A stretch of 64,000 nucleotides of DNA, taken from Fibrella aestuarina BUZ 2. GTDB taxonomy: Bacteria; Bacteroidota; Bacteroidia; Cytophagales; Spirosomataceae. Made by a program: the position numbers and the translations under genes. The notes beneath the pieces were generated by a model. The model did no database searches and had not been told where the DNA came from. It saw nothing but the letters and a program-made list of their open reading frames with translations. The stretch is taken from positions 2,698,813 to 2,762,812 of the forward strand of contig NC_020054.1 of the NCBI RefSeq assembly GCF_000331105.1. The letters run 5' to 3'. Shown piece after piece: positions 41,873-51,520 of this stretch (position 1 is the first letter of the stretch; the number at the start of each line of letters is the position of its first letter).

Positions 41873-43312
41873 TTACCAGACATACGTACCGACACTTCCG
41901 CCCGGCAGGGTTGCGATGATGGATCGCCGACCTTGCCGGATCGTGACTGTTTGCGGGGTATCCCGTTCATTCTGTACGATCAGCACCTTTTTTCCGTCGG
42001 GCGTTTTGAACGCCACAGAAGGCAGGGCGCCCAACTCGGTCGATCCAATCCTGACCGAACCCGGCCTGACAACTTTCGACGCGTGGGCGATGATGTAATA
42101 CGCTACGTTGCGGGTTATCCGGTTGCCGTCGATGGTCAGTGCCCCCAGGCATTCGGTACAGCCCCCGTCGGTATGCGGATTCAGGGCCGGATCGGCGGCC
42201 AGGTTCCACTCCAGCACCGTCCGGCACCAGTTGCGGGGTGCCCCGATGATCAGGTTCCTAACGTGCCAGTTCAGGTCGCCCTGAAAGGTGCCTTTAGCGC
42301 CCGTCCACTGCTCGGTGAAATACAGATTTTTGGTTGGAAACTGGTCGTGTACCTTGCCTAAAGCGCTGATCGGGCCGTTGTAGAGGTGAAAGGCGCTTCC
42401 GTCGGCATACTGCGCCGCTTCCCGATCGGCCAGAATGTCGGTGACGTATTCGGGGTGGTCGGCGTTGTGGTCGTAGAGAATAATTTTGGTCGACAGCCCC
42501 GCCTTTCGGAAAGCTGGTCCCAGGCTTTTCTTTAGAAAATCGGCCTGCTCGGCGCTGGTCATCAGCAAGCTCGGGTTGTTGCCGGGATGCAGCGGCTCGT
42601 TCTGGATCGTGACGGCGTCGATGGGAATGCCTTCAGCCTGCATCGCCTGAACGTACCTGACGAAATACTGGGCATACACGTCGTAACAAGCCGGTTTGAG
42701 GCTGCCTCCCTTCGAACTGCCGTTCGTTTTCATCCAGACGGGCGGTGTCCAGGGCGTGGCCAGAATCGTCAGCCTGGGGTTGATGGCGAGCATTTGCTTC
42801 AGGACCGGCAGCAGATCGGCTCGTTCGGGTTCCAGGCTAAACCGGCTCAGCGTGAGATCGGTTTCACCCGCCGGTACGTCGTCATAGGTGAACACGCGGT
42901 CACTCAGGTCCGACGCCCCGATGCTGATGCGCAGGTAACTGATGCCGATGCCATCGGGGCTGATCAACTCCCGCAATAGGGCAGCGCGGTCGTCTGGTTT
43001 CAGCCGGTTGATCAGCATGGCGCTGCCGCCCGTGAGCGTGTAGCCGAATCCGTCCATCGACTGAAACGTCTGCGTCGTGTCGACTTCGATAACGGCCCCC
43101 TGACTGGCTGTCGGGCTAAAAGCGAATCCCTTTTGTTGTTGAAAAAACAGGTTTAGGGCCGGCGCCGTTAGCCAGCAGGCCACATCCGCTCGGGCAGATG
43201 TAGTCGGGGCGGTCGAAGGGGTTTGGCAGGGGGCGATCGAGCCGCCCAGCGTTACCCAAACTGGTAACGCCAGCCAGCGGCGCCAATGCCTAAAACGGGC
43301 TAATGTTGTCAT
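41873..43312 (-). CDS. Glycoside hydrolase family 30 (glucosylceramidase-like)
   Basis: A 479-residue exported enzyme beginning at the ATG at 43312, with a basic N-terminus and signal-like stretch (WLALPVWVTLGGSIAPC). The (beta/alpha)8 barrel starts with FQSMDGFGYTLTGGSAML. The acid/base Glu is in IQNEPLHPG, and the nucleophile Glu in YFTEQWTG. VLEWNLAADP and the small C-terminal beta domain ending in TYVW complete the family. GH30 enzymes hydrolyse beta-linked glucans, xylans or glucosylceramides in the periplasm or outside; this one is closest to the glucosylceramidase/beta-1,6-glucanase type. Confidence 0.92.
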   Translation of the reverse strand: MTTLARFRHWRRWLALPVWVTLGGSIAPCQTPSTAPTTSARADVACWLTAPALNLFFQQQKGFAFSPTASQGAVIEVDTTQTFQSMDGFGYTLTGGSAMLINRLKPDDRAALLRELISPDGIGISYLRISIGASDLSDRVFTYDDVPAGETDLTLSRFSLEPERADLLPVLKQMLAINPRLTILATPWTPPVWMKTNGSSKGGSLKPACYDVYAQYFVRYVQAMQAEGIPIDAVTIQNEPLHPGNNPSLLMTSAEQADFLKKSLGPAFRKAGLSTKIILYDHNADHPEYVTDILADREAAQYADGSAFHLYNGPISALGKVHDQFPTKNLYFTEQWTGAKGTFQGDLNWHVRNLIIGAPRNWCRTVLEWNLAADPALNPHTDGGCTECLGALTIDGNRITRNVAYYIIAHASKVVRPGSVRIGSTELGALPSVAFKTPDGKKVLIVQNERDTPQTVTIRQGRRSIIATLPGGSVGTYVW

Positions 43313-43368
43313 GCGGGAAAGCAGGTACGTTGGCAAATAGGTAGGTTCGGTTGAGCAACGTACCTGGG

Positions 43369-46300
43369 TTAGGGTCTGGGCGTGGCTAGAAACTCGGCGA
43401 AGGCGGCTTCGAGGGCCTTTAACTCCTGCGCCAATTGGCTCGTATCCTGTACTTTAAGCTTACCCTCGGCTTCGCGGGCAATACGGGCCAGCCGGGCAAC
43501 GCCCACTGTGCCCGCGCTGCCTTTCAGCGTGTGCAGGTGGCCCTTGACGGTGGCAATGTCGCCCGCCGCAAAGGCCGACAGCGACTCGGTGACCAGTTCG
43601 GTAGCCTCGGTAACGAAGTCATCAAACACACTCTCGACCAGTTCGGCCCCGCCAATGTCGCGGAGCTGCCCCAGAATGTCATGGTCGATGATCGGTTCAG
43701 CCTGGTAGGGAAGCAGCAGGGGAGAGGGCGCAAGGGGCTCGGGACTGGGGGCTGGGGGCGTCGTTGGGGGCGCTTCATTTCGTGGCGTTTCGCCTGGCAC
43801 GCCCTTCCCCTGGCTCTTGATCAGGTCATTGACTTTAGCAATCAGGCCCTGCGCCCGGATGGGCTTGGGAATGTAGTCGTCGAGGCCCTGGCTGAGAAAC
43901 CGCTCGCGGTCTTCGCGCATCGAATAGGCCGTCATCGCCACAATGGGCGGTAGCTGATTGTCGAATTGCTGCCGGAGGAACCGCGTCGTTTCAACCCCAT
44001 CCATGTCGGGCATCTGAATGTCCATAAAGATGATGTCGAACGGGAGCATGGGAGAGAGGCCGGCCTCCCGTTCCTCCATCCTCCTTTTATACGCGTCGAT
44101 TGCTTCGGGGCCGCTTGAAGCCGTCGTGACCTCGCAGCCGGCTTTACGCAGGATTTCGCTGGCGACTTTTCGGTTTACGGCGTTATCGTCGACCAGCAGA
44201 ATCACGGGGTGATAATCGGTGAAGAAATCGGTCACCTTCATGTCGGCGGCGGCTTCCTGCGGGCTTTGGGTAGGGCTGATGGCCGTTTCTTTTAGTTCAA
44301 CCGTGAACCAGAACGTACTACCCATCCCCACCGTCGATTCGACGCCCACTTCGCCTTTCATCAGGTGGGCCAGTTCTTTCGAAATCGAGAGTCCCAGCCC
44401 GGTACCGCCAAAGGTTTTCCGCGACGACGTATCGACCTGGCTGAACGAATTGAACAGCAGCCCGATGTTCTCCGGCGAAATACCGATGCCTGAGTCGCGC
44501 ACTTCCACCCGGATCCGGTTGAATTTACCCCGCTTGCTCACCAGCGACGCCGCCACCTCGACAGTGCCCTGCTCCGTGAATTTCAAGGCGTTGGACGTTA
44601 GGTTCGACAGAATCTGCAACAGCCGGGTCTGGTCGGCAATGACGTACTGAGGCAACTCGGGCGTCAGCGTGTAGAATAGCCGGTTTTGCTTGGCGTTGGC
44701 CTGCTGCCCGAAGAGGGCGATCAGCTTCTCGAAAATTTCGGAGAGCGTAACCGGTGCTTCGTGGAGTACCATCTTCCCCGCCTCAATTTTCGACAGGTCG
44801 AGAATGTCGTTGAGGATGTTGAGCAGTGTTTCCGACGACCGGCGGATGGTGCGGACATAGTCGCGCTGTTCGTCGTTGAGGACGGTGTCGTTGAGCAGAT
44901 CCACCATGCCGATCACGCCGTTCATGGGGGTACGTATCTCGTGGCTCATGTTGGCCAAAAACCGCTCTTTCACCTTCAGTGAGCGTTCGGCTTCTTCTTT
45001 GGCCTTCACCAGTTCGGCCGATTGCCGCTTCAGTTCGGTGATGTCGCGGGCCAGCGCCGCCACCACCGAGTAGCGCCCGTCTTCGTCTTTGAGCAGCAGC
45101 ATGTTGAACATAAACTGCCGTTCGGTCCCGTCTTTGCGGCGGAGGGTGGCCTCGAAATTCCGTACCGACCGGGTACGTACCAGCTTGAACAGCGCCCGCC
45201 GGATGACACCGGGGTCAACGAAGTAGTTGAGCGCGTTTTCGCCCAGCACTTCGTCGGGGGTATAACCGCTGCGTTTGAAGACCGAGGGGCTGACCATCGT
45301 GACGTGGCCATGCCGGTCGACCCGCACGTAGATGTCCTGTAGGTTTTCAAAAATGCCCCTGAATTTCTCTTCGCTGCGTTCGAGGTTGAGCTGGGCGACC
45401 TTCCGGTTCGTGATGTCGCGCGCGATACCCGACACTTCCTCGATGACGCCGCCCGTGAGCAGAATGGGGTTCAGGTGAAGTTCAAGCCAGCTTTCTTTAC
45501 CCGCCACCTCGAAACGCATCTCAAAGTTCTGCCGCTGCCCGCGGAACGCCTGCTTATAGCGCTCGTCGAGCAGCCGCCGATTGTCGTCGCCCACGCCGCG
45601 CCAGCCTTGCTTTTCGGCGCTGAGAAACAACCGGGGTTTTTCGTTGGTCAACTGCTCGATCAGTTGGGCGTAGTTCTGGTTGAAGGTCGTCAGCTGCATT
45701 GCCTTGTTGACCGACCAGATCAGGTACGTACTGCTGTCGAAAATGGCGTTGAGCCGGGCCGTTTGCTTGTTCAGGGCGGCTTCGGCCTGTTTGCGGGCGA
45801 TGGCCAGCGCCACCTGCCCCGAAATGAATTCGAGCAGTTCAAGGTCGCGCGGGCCGTAGCGGTTGGGGTCATTGTATGACTTCACGCCGATGATGCCCGT
45901 GATTTCATCCCCGATCCGCAGCGGGGCCGTCAGCATGAGCTTGGGCTGCTGTTGGCCGTACAGATCGATCTGGTGTTCCTGCGCGAGCCGGTAGATGTCG
46001 GTATCGTGCAGGAAAAGCGGTTTGTTGGCCCGGATCGTGTATTCGGTCAGGCCGCTGCCGAGGCGCTTTTTGGTGAAGCGCATGTTGCCCTGAAACGACT
46101 CATCGACGTAGTAAGGGAAGATGAGGTAGCGTTTGCTTTGGTCGTAAAGGGCGATAAAAAAGTTGCTGGCATCGATGATGTTGCCCAGCTCGCGGTGAAC
46201 GCGCTGGTAAAAATCATCGAGGTTGGGCGTGTTGAGCGTCCAGCTGGCAATGCTGTAATAGAGTCGTTGCGCTTTTTCGGCCCTGATTTTCTGCGTGATG

Positions 46301-47034
46301 TCGCGCAGAATGCACCGGAAGGCAGTGGGTTTTCCCTGATCATACCGACAGTTGACGCTGCCCGACAGAAACAACGTCCGGCCTTCTTTGGTCTTGAACA
46401 CGGTTTCGAACGATGGGTTCGGCTCGCCTTCCTGCACCCGCTGTAGCCGGTCGAGGGTGCTCTTCACGAAGTCGGGGTGCAGCACGTCGAGCAAAGAGAG
46501 CGAGGCAATCTGGTCGGCGCTGTAACCCAGAACCTCACGCCAGGCCCGGTTTACGAAAATGAACTTGCCATCGAGGGTGATCAGTTGAATCAGGTCGCTG
46601 GTGTTGTCGACCAGGTCCTGCAACTGCGCGTTGGTGTTGCTCAGCGCCGAGGCGACCCGCCGTTTGTTGGTTAGGTCTTCGCCGATGAGCGTAAAGGCGT
46701 CGGTGCGGCCACCGGTGCCGCTGGGAATGAAGGAGTTGAGGTGAACGTTACGGGTCGATCCTGAGCGGGTCAGGATATGGATTTCGCGTTGCTCGGGGAA
46801 GCTACCCCGCAGCAAGGCTTCCTGAAAGAGTTTTTTCAGCGTGGTTCGGTCGGCGGCGGGCACCAGCACCTCGAAGAAATTCCGGCCAATAATTTCGTCC
46901 ATCGACCAGGCCGTCACCCGTAATGTGTACGGGTTTACGTACGACACCGAGCCATCGTGTTCGACGGTTAACCCAATCAGATTCAGCTGATCGACGGTTT
47001 TTCGTACATCAAAAGGTTGGGTGGTGATCGTCAT
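43369..47034 (-). CDS. Hybrid sensor histidine kinase with PAS, GAF, receiver and Hpt domains
   Basis: A 1221-residue phosphorelay protein with no signal peptide or obvious membrane helix. Apparent order: PAS (about 10-125), PAS (130-255), GAF (265-430), PAS (435-555), PAS (565-690), HisKA with phospho-His698 in MSHEIRTPMNG, HATPase (DSGIGISPENIG and FGGTGLGLSI), a receiver with Asp in IIFMDIQMPDMDG, a Pro-rich linker and a C-terminal Hpt with the His in LHTLKGSAG. It runs a complete His-Asp-His relay in one chain and likely passes phosphate to a separate regulator. It is cytoplasmic, so redox, light or metabolite signals are likely. No output gene is adjacent. Confidence 0.95.
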   Translation of the reverse strand: MTITTQPFDVRKTVDQLNLIGLTVEHDGSVSYVNPYTLRVTAWSMDEIIGRNFFEVLVPAADRTTLKKLFQEALLRGSFPEQREIHILTRSGSTRNVHLNSFIPSGTGGRTDAFTLIGEDLTNKRRVASALSNTNAQLQDLVDNTSDLIQLITLDGKFIFVNRAWREVLGYSADQIASLSLLDVLHPDFVKSTLDRLQRVQEGEPNPSFETVFKTKEGRTLFLSGSVNCRYDQGKPTAFRCILRDITQKIRAEKAQRLYYSIASWTLNTPNLDDFYQRVHRELGNIIDASNFFIALYDQSKRYLIFPYYVDESFQGNMRFTKKRLGSGLTEYTIRANKPLFLHDTDIYRLAQEHQIDLYGQQQPKLMLTAPLRIGDEITGIIGVKSYNDPNRYGPRDLELLEFISGQVALAIARKQAEAALNKQTARLNAIFDSSTYLIWSVNKAMQLTTFNQNYAQLIEQLTNEKPRLFLSAEKQGWRGVGDDNRRLLDERYKQAFRGQRQNFEMRFEVAGKESWLELHLNPILLTGGVIEEVSGIARDITNRKVAQLNLERSEEKFRGIFENLQDIYVRVDRHGHVTMVSPSVFKRSGYTPDEVLGENALNYFVDPGVIRRALFKLVRTRSVRNFEATLRRKDGTERQFMFNMLLLKDEDGRYSVVAALARDITELKRQSAELVKAKEEAERSLKVKERFLANMSHEIRTPMNGVIGMVDLLNDTVLNDEQRDYVRTIRRSSETLLNILNDILDLSKIEAGKMVLHEAPVTLSEIFEKLIALFGQQANAKQNRLFYTLTPELPQYVIADQTRLLQILSNLTSNALKFTEQGTVEVAASLVSKRGKFNRIRVEVRDSGIGISPENIGLLFNSFSQVDTSSRKTFGGTGLGLSISKELAHLMKGEVGVESTVGMGSTFWFTVELKETAISPTQSPQEAAADMKVTDFFTDYHPVILLVDDNAVNRKVASEILRKAGCEVTTASSGPEAIDAYKRRMEEREAGLSPMLPFDIIFMDIQMPDMDGVETTRFLRQQFDNQLPPIVAMTAYSMREDRERFLSQGLDDYIPKPIRAQGLIAKVNDLIKSQGKGVPGETPRNEAPPTTPPAPSPEPLAPSPLLLPYQAEPIIDHDILGQLRDIGGAELVESVFDDFVTEATELVTESLSAFAAGDIATVKGHLHTLKGSAGTVGVARLARIAREAEGKLKVQDTSQLAQELKALEAAFAEFLATPRP

Positions 47035-47068
47035 CAGAAACAGAGGGGCTCGTTTGTGGTCATTGGTG

Positions 47069-47100
47069 GTTACTCATCGCTACTCCTGGCAATGAGTAAC
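47069..47100. repeat. Short hairpin, GTTACTCAT words
   Basis: GTTACTCAT (47069-47077) and ATGAGTAAC (47092-47100) are exact complements with a 14-base loop, 35 bases upstream of the hybrid kinase start. It resembles the longer simple-word hairpins but has short arms. Confidence 0.6.
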
Positions 47101-47992
47101 TAAATTACTTCAAGACAAACGGATTAGCCAGCAAAAGGACGAATGCATTGAAAAAAGGCGGGAATAAATAGAACGGACCAAAGCCGGAAAGCGCCCCGAT
47201 GCCTGATCGTCCACGGCCACTGGTAGCAAGGGGCGTAGGTACGTTGCCTGTCGCCATTGGAAGGAATCAGGCCGTTAATAGATACGGACAGTGTGCGCAA
47301 AAAAAGCGTAAACAGAGACAGCCTAATCGATTAATTCCGGTTTAACTGTTGATGTGTTCGCGTGATCAAAAAGAGAAAACGAGTTGACTCATCTTTGTGC
47401 GTTTTTGGTTTTCAATTACCAAAACAAACCCGTTAGTAAGCTGGCTTTCAGGAAACGTAGATAAACGTATCATTTAGACAAATAGCCGCCGATAAAGACA
47501 GCATTGAAACGCATTTGTATATATTAAATCTCGATTAATTGCTACACCAGAAAGTAGGTACTTACTGAACACATAATTTTGTTTGTTGTGATGGTATTGT
47601 GTTGTAAATCAGCTGATTGATTAGGGGGTTTTAGATTAAAAACAGTTTGCTGGTTCGCTAGAATTGCGAAACAATAAACGATAGGGTGGGTATATGTACT
47701 ACGCAGAGCCGATGAGCGAATTGTACCCACGTCGGGCATTTAGACCACCCTGTATCGGTTCGTCTTAACAGGAAGTATCGTCATTAATTTCAACTCAACG
47801 TCATCATAAGTTGCTGGTTATAAATGAGAAAAGTTGCTGCCGCGTGCGTTTTTTTGATGCCTCATTTTACGCACCTAGTCGCGTTTTCTCGCTGAAGGCG
47901 TCAAACCCAATCAGCTAAGCCCGCGAAACAACCCCAACACTGTCGGCTGGCCGCAGCGACTTTGCCCCATTCACATCATCACATTCGTCTAC
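47101..47992. other. Large AT-rich intergenic region without recognised gene
   Basis: About 890 bases between the divergent starts of the hybrid kinase and the ArsB-like permease. It is clearly AT-richer than its surroundings, and all frames are broken into pieces of under 70 codons with no recognisable protein. A dyad of about 11 bases (CGATAGGGTGG at 47679 and CCACCCTGTATCG at 47745) could be part of a structured RNA or a regulator site. A CATCTTTG near 47392 is one mismatch from the -7 consensus. No tRNA, known riboswitch or insertion sequence was recognised. Confidence 0.6.
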
Positions 47993-49252
47993 ATGGTCAT
48001 TAGTAGTATCTGGATTATTGCGTTGCTTGCCATTGCCGGCATTATTATCCGTCCGTTTAACGTACCTGAGTTTGTCTGGGCCGTGGCTGGTGCCGTGTTG
48101 CTCCTCCTACTGGGCCTGATCACGCCGACCGACGCGCTGGCGGGCATCGGAAAAGGAACCGATGTGTATCTGTTTCTGACGGGTATGATGCTGCTGGCTG
48201 AAACGGCCCGTGATCAGCAACTCTTCAACTGGCTGGCGGCGCTGGCGACCAACCGGGCCGATGGGTCGGCCGGGCGACTGTTTACGCTGGTCTATCTGGT
48301 CGGGATCGTGGTCACGACGTTTCTATCGAACGATGCGACGGCGGTCGTGCTGACGCCGGCGGTGGCAGCGGCGGTGAGGGCTGCCAACGTGGAGCGGCCA
48401 TTGCCTTACCTGTTCATCTGCGCGTTCATTGCCAACGCCGCATCGTTCGTGCTGCCCATCTCCAACCCGGCCAATCTGGTTATCTACGGCACTCATATGC
48501 CTTCGTTGGGGCACTGGCTGGCGCAATATGGGCCGCCCTCGCTCGTGTCGATTGCGGTTACCTATGCCGTGTTGCGCTACACCCAGCGGGCGAGTTTGCA
48601 GGGAAGCGTAGCCCGGGCCATTCCGGTGCCTGCGCTGCCTGCGGGGGGAAAGCTGGCGCTTGGCGGTATTGCCCTGACGGCGCTGGTGCTGCTGGGGGCG
48701 TCGGCGCTGGATGCCGAACTCGGCCTGCCGACAGCCGTGGCGGGTGTGCTGACCTCACTGGTCGTATTGGCTAAAGCCAGAACGAATCCGTGGCGGGTAG
48801 TCAGGCAGGTGTCGTGGTCGGTGTTGCCGCTGGTGGCCGGTCTGTTCGTGCTGGTGGAAGGACTCAATAAAACGGGCCTTGTTGGCTATCTGGCGGCATT
48901 GTTGCAGCAGGAGGCCGCGCAATCGATAACCCAAACGGCCTGGCTGAGTGGGGGCGGTCTGGCCCTGGCCTGTAACCTGATGAACAACCTCCCGGCGGGC
49001 CTGATCGTGGGGTCGGTTATTCAGGCTGGCGCCGTGCCTGACATGATCAAAAGCTTTCTGCTGATTGGCATCGACCTGGGGCCGAACCTGTCGGTAACGG
49101 GGTCGCTGGCGACGATTCTGTGGCTGGTGGCGCTACGGCGCGAGGGCCTACACGTCAGTGCTTGGGCGTTTCTCAAACTAGGTATTCCGGTGATGCTGCT
49201 GGCCCTGTTGGCCAGTCTGGCGACCGTATGGGCTTATTACCAACTGCCTTGA
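47993..49252 (+). CDS. ArsB-like anion permease (arsenical pump membrane protein family)
   Basis: A 419-residue membrane protein with about 11-12 helices. Two inverted halves carry the family motifs: FLSNDATAVVLTPAVAAA with ISNPANLVIYGTHMP, and LACNLMNNLPAGLIVGSV with DLGPNLSVTGSLATILW. ArsB pumps export arsenite or antimonite; relatives of the IT superfamily move other anions. No arsR, arsC or arsA gene lies nearby, so arsenic specificity is uncertain. The next gene encodes an exported protein of unknown role. Confidence 0.87.
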   Translation: MVISSIWIIALLAIAGIIIRPFNVPEFVWAVAGAVLLLLLGLITPTDALAGIGKGTDVYLFLTGMMLLAETARDQQLFNWLAALATNRADGSAGRLFTLVYLVGIVVTTFLSNDATAVVLTPAVAAAVRAANVERPLPYLFICAFIANAASFVLPISNPANLVIYGTHMPSLGHWLAQYGPPSLVSIAVTYAVLRYTQRASLQGSVARAIPVPALPAGGKLALGGIALTALVLLGASALDAELGLPTAVAGVLTSLVVLAKARTNPWRVVRQVSWSVLPLVAGLFVLVEGLNKTGLVGYLAALLQQEAAQSITQTAWLSGGGLALACNLMNNLPAGLIVGSVIQAGAVPDMIKSFLLIGIDLGPNLSVTGSLATILWLVALRREGLHVSAWAFLKLGIPVMLLALLASLATVWAYYQLP

Positions 49253-49369
49253 GAGCGTAACCAGCCGTTGCCCAGGCAGCGAGCGGGCTTAAGAAAACTT
49301 AATGCTTTGTTCAGGTTGGCCTCAGTTGGCGCCGATAGGTTTGCCAGCGAAACTAACTCGTTAACGCCC

Positions 49370-50101
49370 ATGCAAACGAACCAGATTGCCCTATATACCG
49401 CCCTGCTGATAGGCACCTGTATGACATCGATTACGCACGCCCAGAGTCCGGCCGCTTCGCCGGCCCCGCCAAGTCAACTGGCCGGTGGTGGACCAACACC
49501 ACCCCGTCCTGGTGGGGGGCACCCGATTCAACCCCAGGCGATTATGTCGCTGACGACGCTGTCGGGAACGGTGGGCCAACTGACGGCCAACGAAGACGGT
49601 ATCCTGAACGGCTTTACGCTGAACACCAACGCTACGCCGCAGCCCGTGCGGTTTAGTACCCACCTCGGTCAGCAGGTCGAGGCGGCAATTAAAGCCGGCA
49701 GCCGGGTCACGGTCATGGGGTACAACAAGGTCAGCCCGCAGGGGGAAACGCTGTTTCAATTGGTAAAACTGGATGCGGGAAAAACGCAGCTGGTGGATGC
49801 GCCTCCGGCCATTCCCCAGCCGCCAACGACGCCCAGCAGACAGACGATCAGCGGTAAGGTGACCGACTTTCAGTTGGACCGTGAGGGCCGGGCCAACGGA
49901 CTGGTTCTGACCGATGGAACGGTGGTGAAAATGCCGCCGCACGTAGCCGGGCAGCTAACGACGCTGGCGCCTAAAGGAAGCACCGTGACCGTGGACGGCT
50001 ACGCCCAGCCGCTGGGCGACGGGCAGGTCCAACTTCAGAAGCATACGATCGTACGCGCCTCCGTGCTGACGGTGGGCGGGCAATCGTACCTGATTCAGTA
50101 A
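49370..50101 (+). CDS. Exported protein with two repeated beta-domains (unrecognised family)
   Basis: A 243-residue protein starting at the ATG at 49370, with a signal peptide (ending in ITHAQ) and a Pro/Gly-rich spacer. Two similar beta-rich domains follow: LSGTVGQLTANEDGILNGFT with GSRVTVMGYNK, and ISGKVTDFQLDREGRANGLV with GSTVTVDGYAQ. This repeat pattern suggests OB-like barrels. A distant relative is encoded at 55715-56368, next to a two-component system. Function unknown; the role may be metal or ligand binding in the periplasm. Confidence 0.8.
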   Translation: MQTNQIALYTALLIGTCMTSITHAQSPAASPAPPSQLAGGGPTPPRPGGGHPIQPQAIMSLTTLSGTVGQLTANEDGILNGFTLNTNATPQPVRFSTHLGQQVEAAIKAGSRVTVMGYNKVSPQGETLFQLVKLDAGKTQLVDAPPAIPQPPTTPSRQTISGKVTDFQLDREGRANGLVLTDGTVVKMPPHVAGQLTTLAPKGSTVTVDGYAQPLGDGQVQLQKHTIVRASVLTVGGQSYLIQ

Positions 50102-50103
50102 TG

Positions 50104-50141
50104 ATCAGGCCGGGGCCGGTCGAGGCTGGCTCCGGCCTGAT
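50104..50141 (+). terminator. Possible terminator hairpin
   Basis: ATCAGGCCGG (50104-50113) and CCGGCCTGAT (50132-50141) are perfect 10-base complements 2 bases after the stop. A second short stem lies in the loop. The following bases are only moderately T-rich. Confidence 0.6.
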
Positions 50142-50239
50142 TGATTAAGTGCCTGTCGCGACGAGGGCACATCGCGAATAGGTTGGCGACCCAGCCGGGG
50201 CATCGTGCCCGATAGATTACCAGTACTCAACGCTATACG

Positions 50240-51484
50240 ATGATCGATACACTACCTGCTTCCCGCACCCGGCAACCGGGGAAGGGCACCCTGCGTGCGC
50301 TCGACGCCGCCAACTTTTTTCTGGCCGACGTCCGCGACGGCCTCGGGCCTTACCTGGCCATCTACCTGCTCACAACCCTGCACTGGGATGCCCAAAGCAT
50401 CGGTATTGCCATGTCGGTCATGGGCATTGCTACCGTGGCGGCCCAAACCCCCGCCGGGGCGCTGGTCGACCGGACGCGCTATAAACGGCTGTTTTCGGTC
50501 GTGGCTTCCCTGCTGATTGCGTCGGCGGCGTTGCTAACCATCTCGTTTCCGGTATACGGTGTCATTATCGGCGGGCAGGTCGCCATGGGCGTAGCGGCAG
50601 CCTGGTTCACGCCCGCCGTGGCGGCCATCACGCTGGGGATCGTCGGCCCGAAGGCGCTGGACGGGCGCGTTGGCCGCAATGAGACGTTCAATCACGCGGG
50701 TAACGTATTTGCCGCCTTGCTGGCCGGTCTGATTGGCTACTACGTCAGCAGCGCCGGTATTTTCGTCTTGCTGTCGGTCATGTCGCTCATCAGTAGTTTC
50801 TCCATCTGGCAGATCCAGGAAAAAGACATCGACCATGAGCTGGCGCGGGGTTGCCCCGACGAATCCGGCGACAACGATGCGGACGATAAGCCTTCGAGCT
50901 GGCGGGCTGTCTTTGGCAACCGCTCCGTTCTGTTTTTTGCGCTGGCCTGCGTGCTGTTTCACTTCGCCAATGCGGCCATGTTGCCGCTATTGGGGCAGCG
51001 ACTGGCGCAGGGTATCGATGCCGGTACGTCGTCGGCCTACATGTCGGCCTGTATCATCGTGGCGCAGGTCGTGATGATTCCCGTTAGTCACTGGGCCGGT
51101 AAGCTGGCGCCATCGGGTCGTAAACGGCTGCTGCTGATCGCCTTTGCCGTACTGCCCATTCGGGGCCTGCTGTACACCCTCACCAACGAACCCACGCTGC
51201 TGGTCGCTATTCAGGTGCTCGACGGGGTGGGGGCGGGCATCTTCGGCGTATTGTCGATACTGGTCGTTTCGGACCTGACGCGGGGTAGTGGCCTGTTCAA
51301 CACCACTCAAGGCGCCATTGCCACCGCCGTGGGGCTGGGGGCGTCATTGAGTAACGCCTTCGCGGGAAGCATCCTGCAACGGAGCAATTACAACACGGCC
51401 TTTCTGGTGTTGGCCGGGATTGCCGTAGCTGCCGTGGCCGTACTCTGGTTTTTTGTGCCGGAAACGGTTGACAAAAGGGCTTGA
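50240..51484 (+). CDS. MFS transporter
   Basis: A 414-residue major facilitator with 12 predicted helices. Helix 1 starts with AANFFLADVRDGLGPYLAIYL. The loop 2-3 motif is GALVDRTRYKRLF. Helix 4-5 contains AAWFTPAVAAITLGIVG, then GRNETFNHAGNVFAALLAGLIGY. The middle loop is acidic (DESGDNDADD). Family members of this kind export drugs or small metabolites with protons; the substrate is unknown. It is transcribed alone, 138 bases after the exported protein gene. Confidence 0.9.
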   Translation: MIDTLPASRTRQPGKGTLRALDAANFFLADVRDGLGPYLAIYLLTTLHWDAQSIGIAMSVMGIATVAAQTPAGALVDRTRYKRLFSVVASLLIASAALLTISFPVYGVIIGGQVAMGVAAAWFTPAVAAITLGIVGPKALDGRVGRNETFNHAGNVFAALLAGLIGYYVSSAGIFVLLSVMSLISSFSIWQIQEKDIDHELARGCPDESGDNDADDKPSSWRAVFGNRSVLFFALACVLFHFANAAMLPLLGQRLAQGIDAGTSSAYMSACIIVAQVVMIPVSHWAGKLAPSGRKRLLLIAFAVLPIRGLLYTLTNEPTLLVAIQVLDGVGAGIFGVLSILVVSDLTRGSGLFNTTQGAIATAVGLGASLSNAFAGSILQRSNYNTAFLVLAGIAVAAVAVLWFFVPETVDKRA

Positions 51485-51520
51485 TACAAGCCACCTGAAC
51501 AACTGAATAAACACGTTTTT

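Noticed and set aside
47542..47739. 65-codon minus-strand frame in the large intergenic gap
   Set aside because: No family features, poor start context and AT-rich random composition.
47993..49252. Complete ars operon
   Set aside because: Only the ArsB-like permease is present, with no arsR, arsC or arsA next to it.
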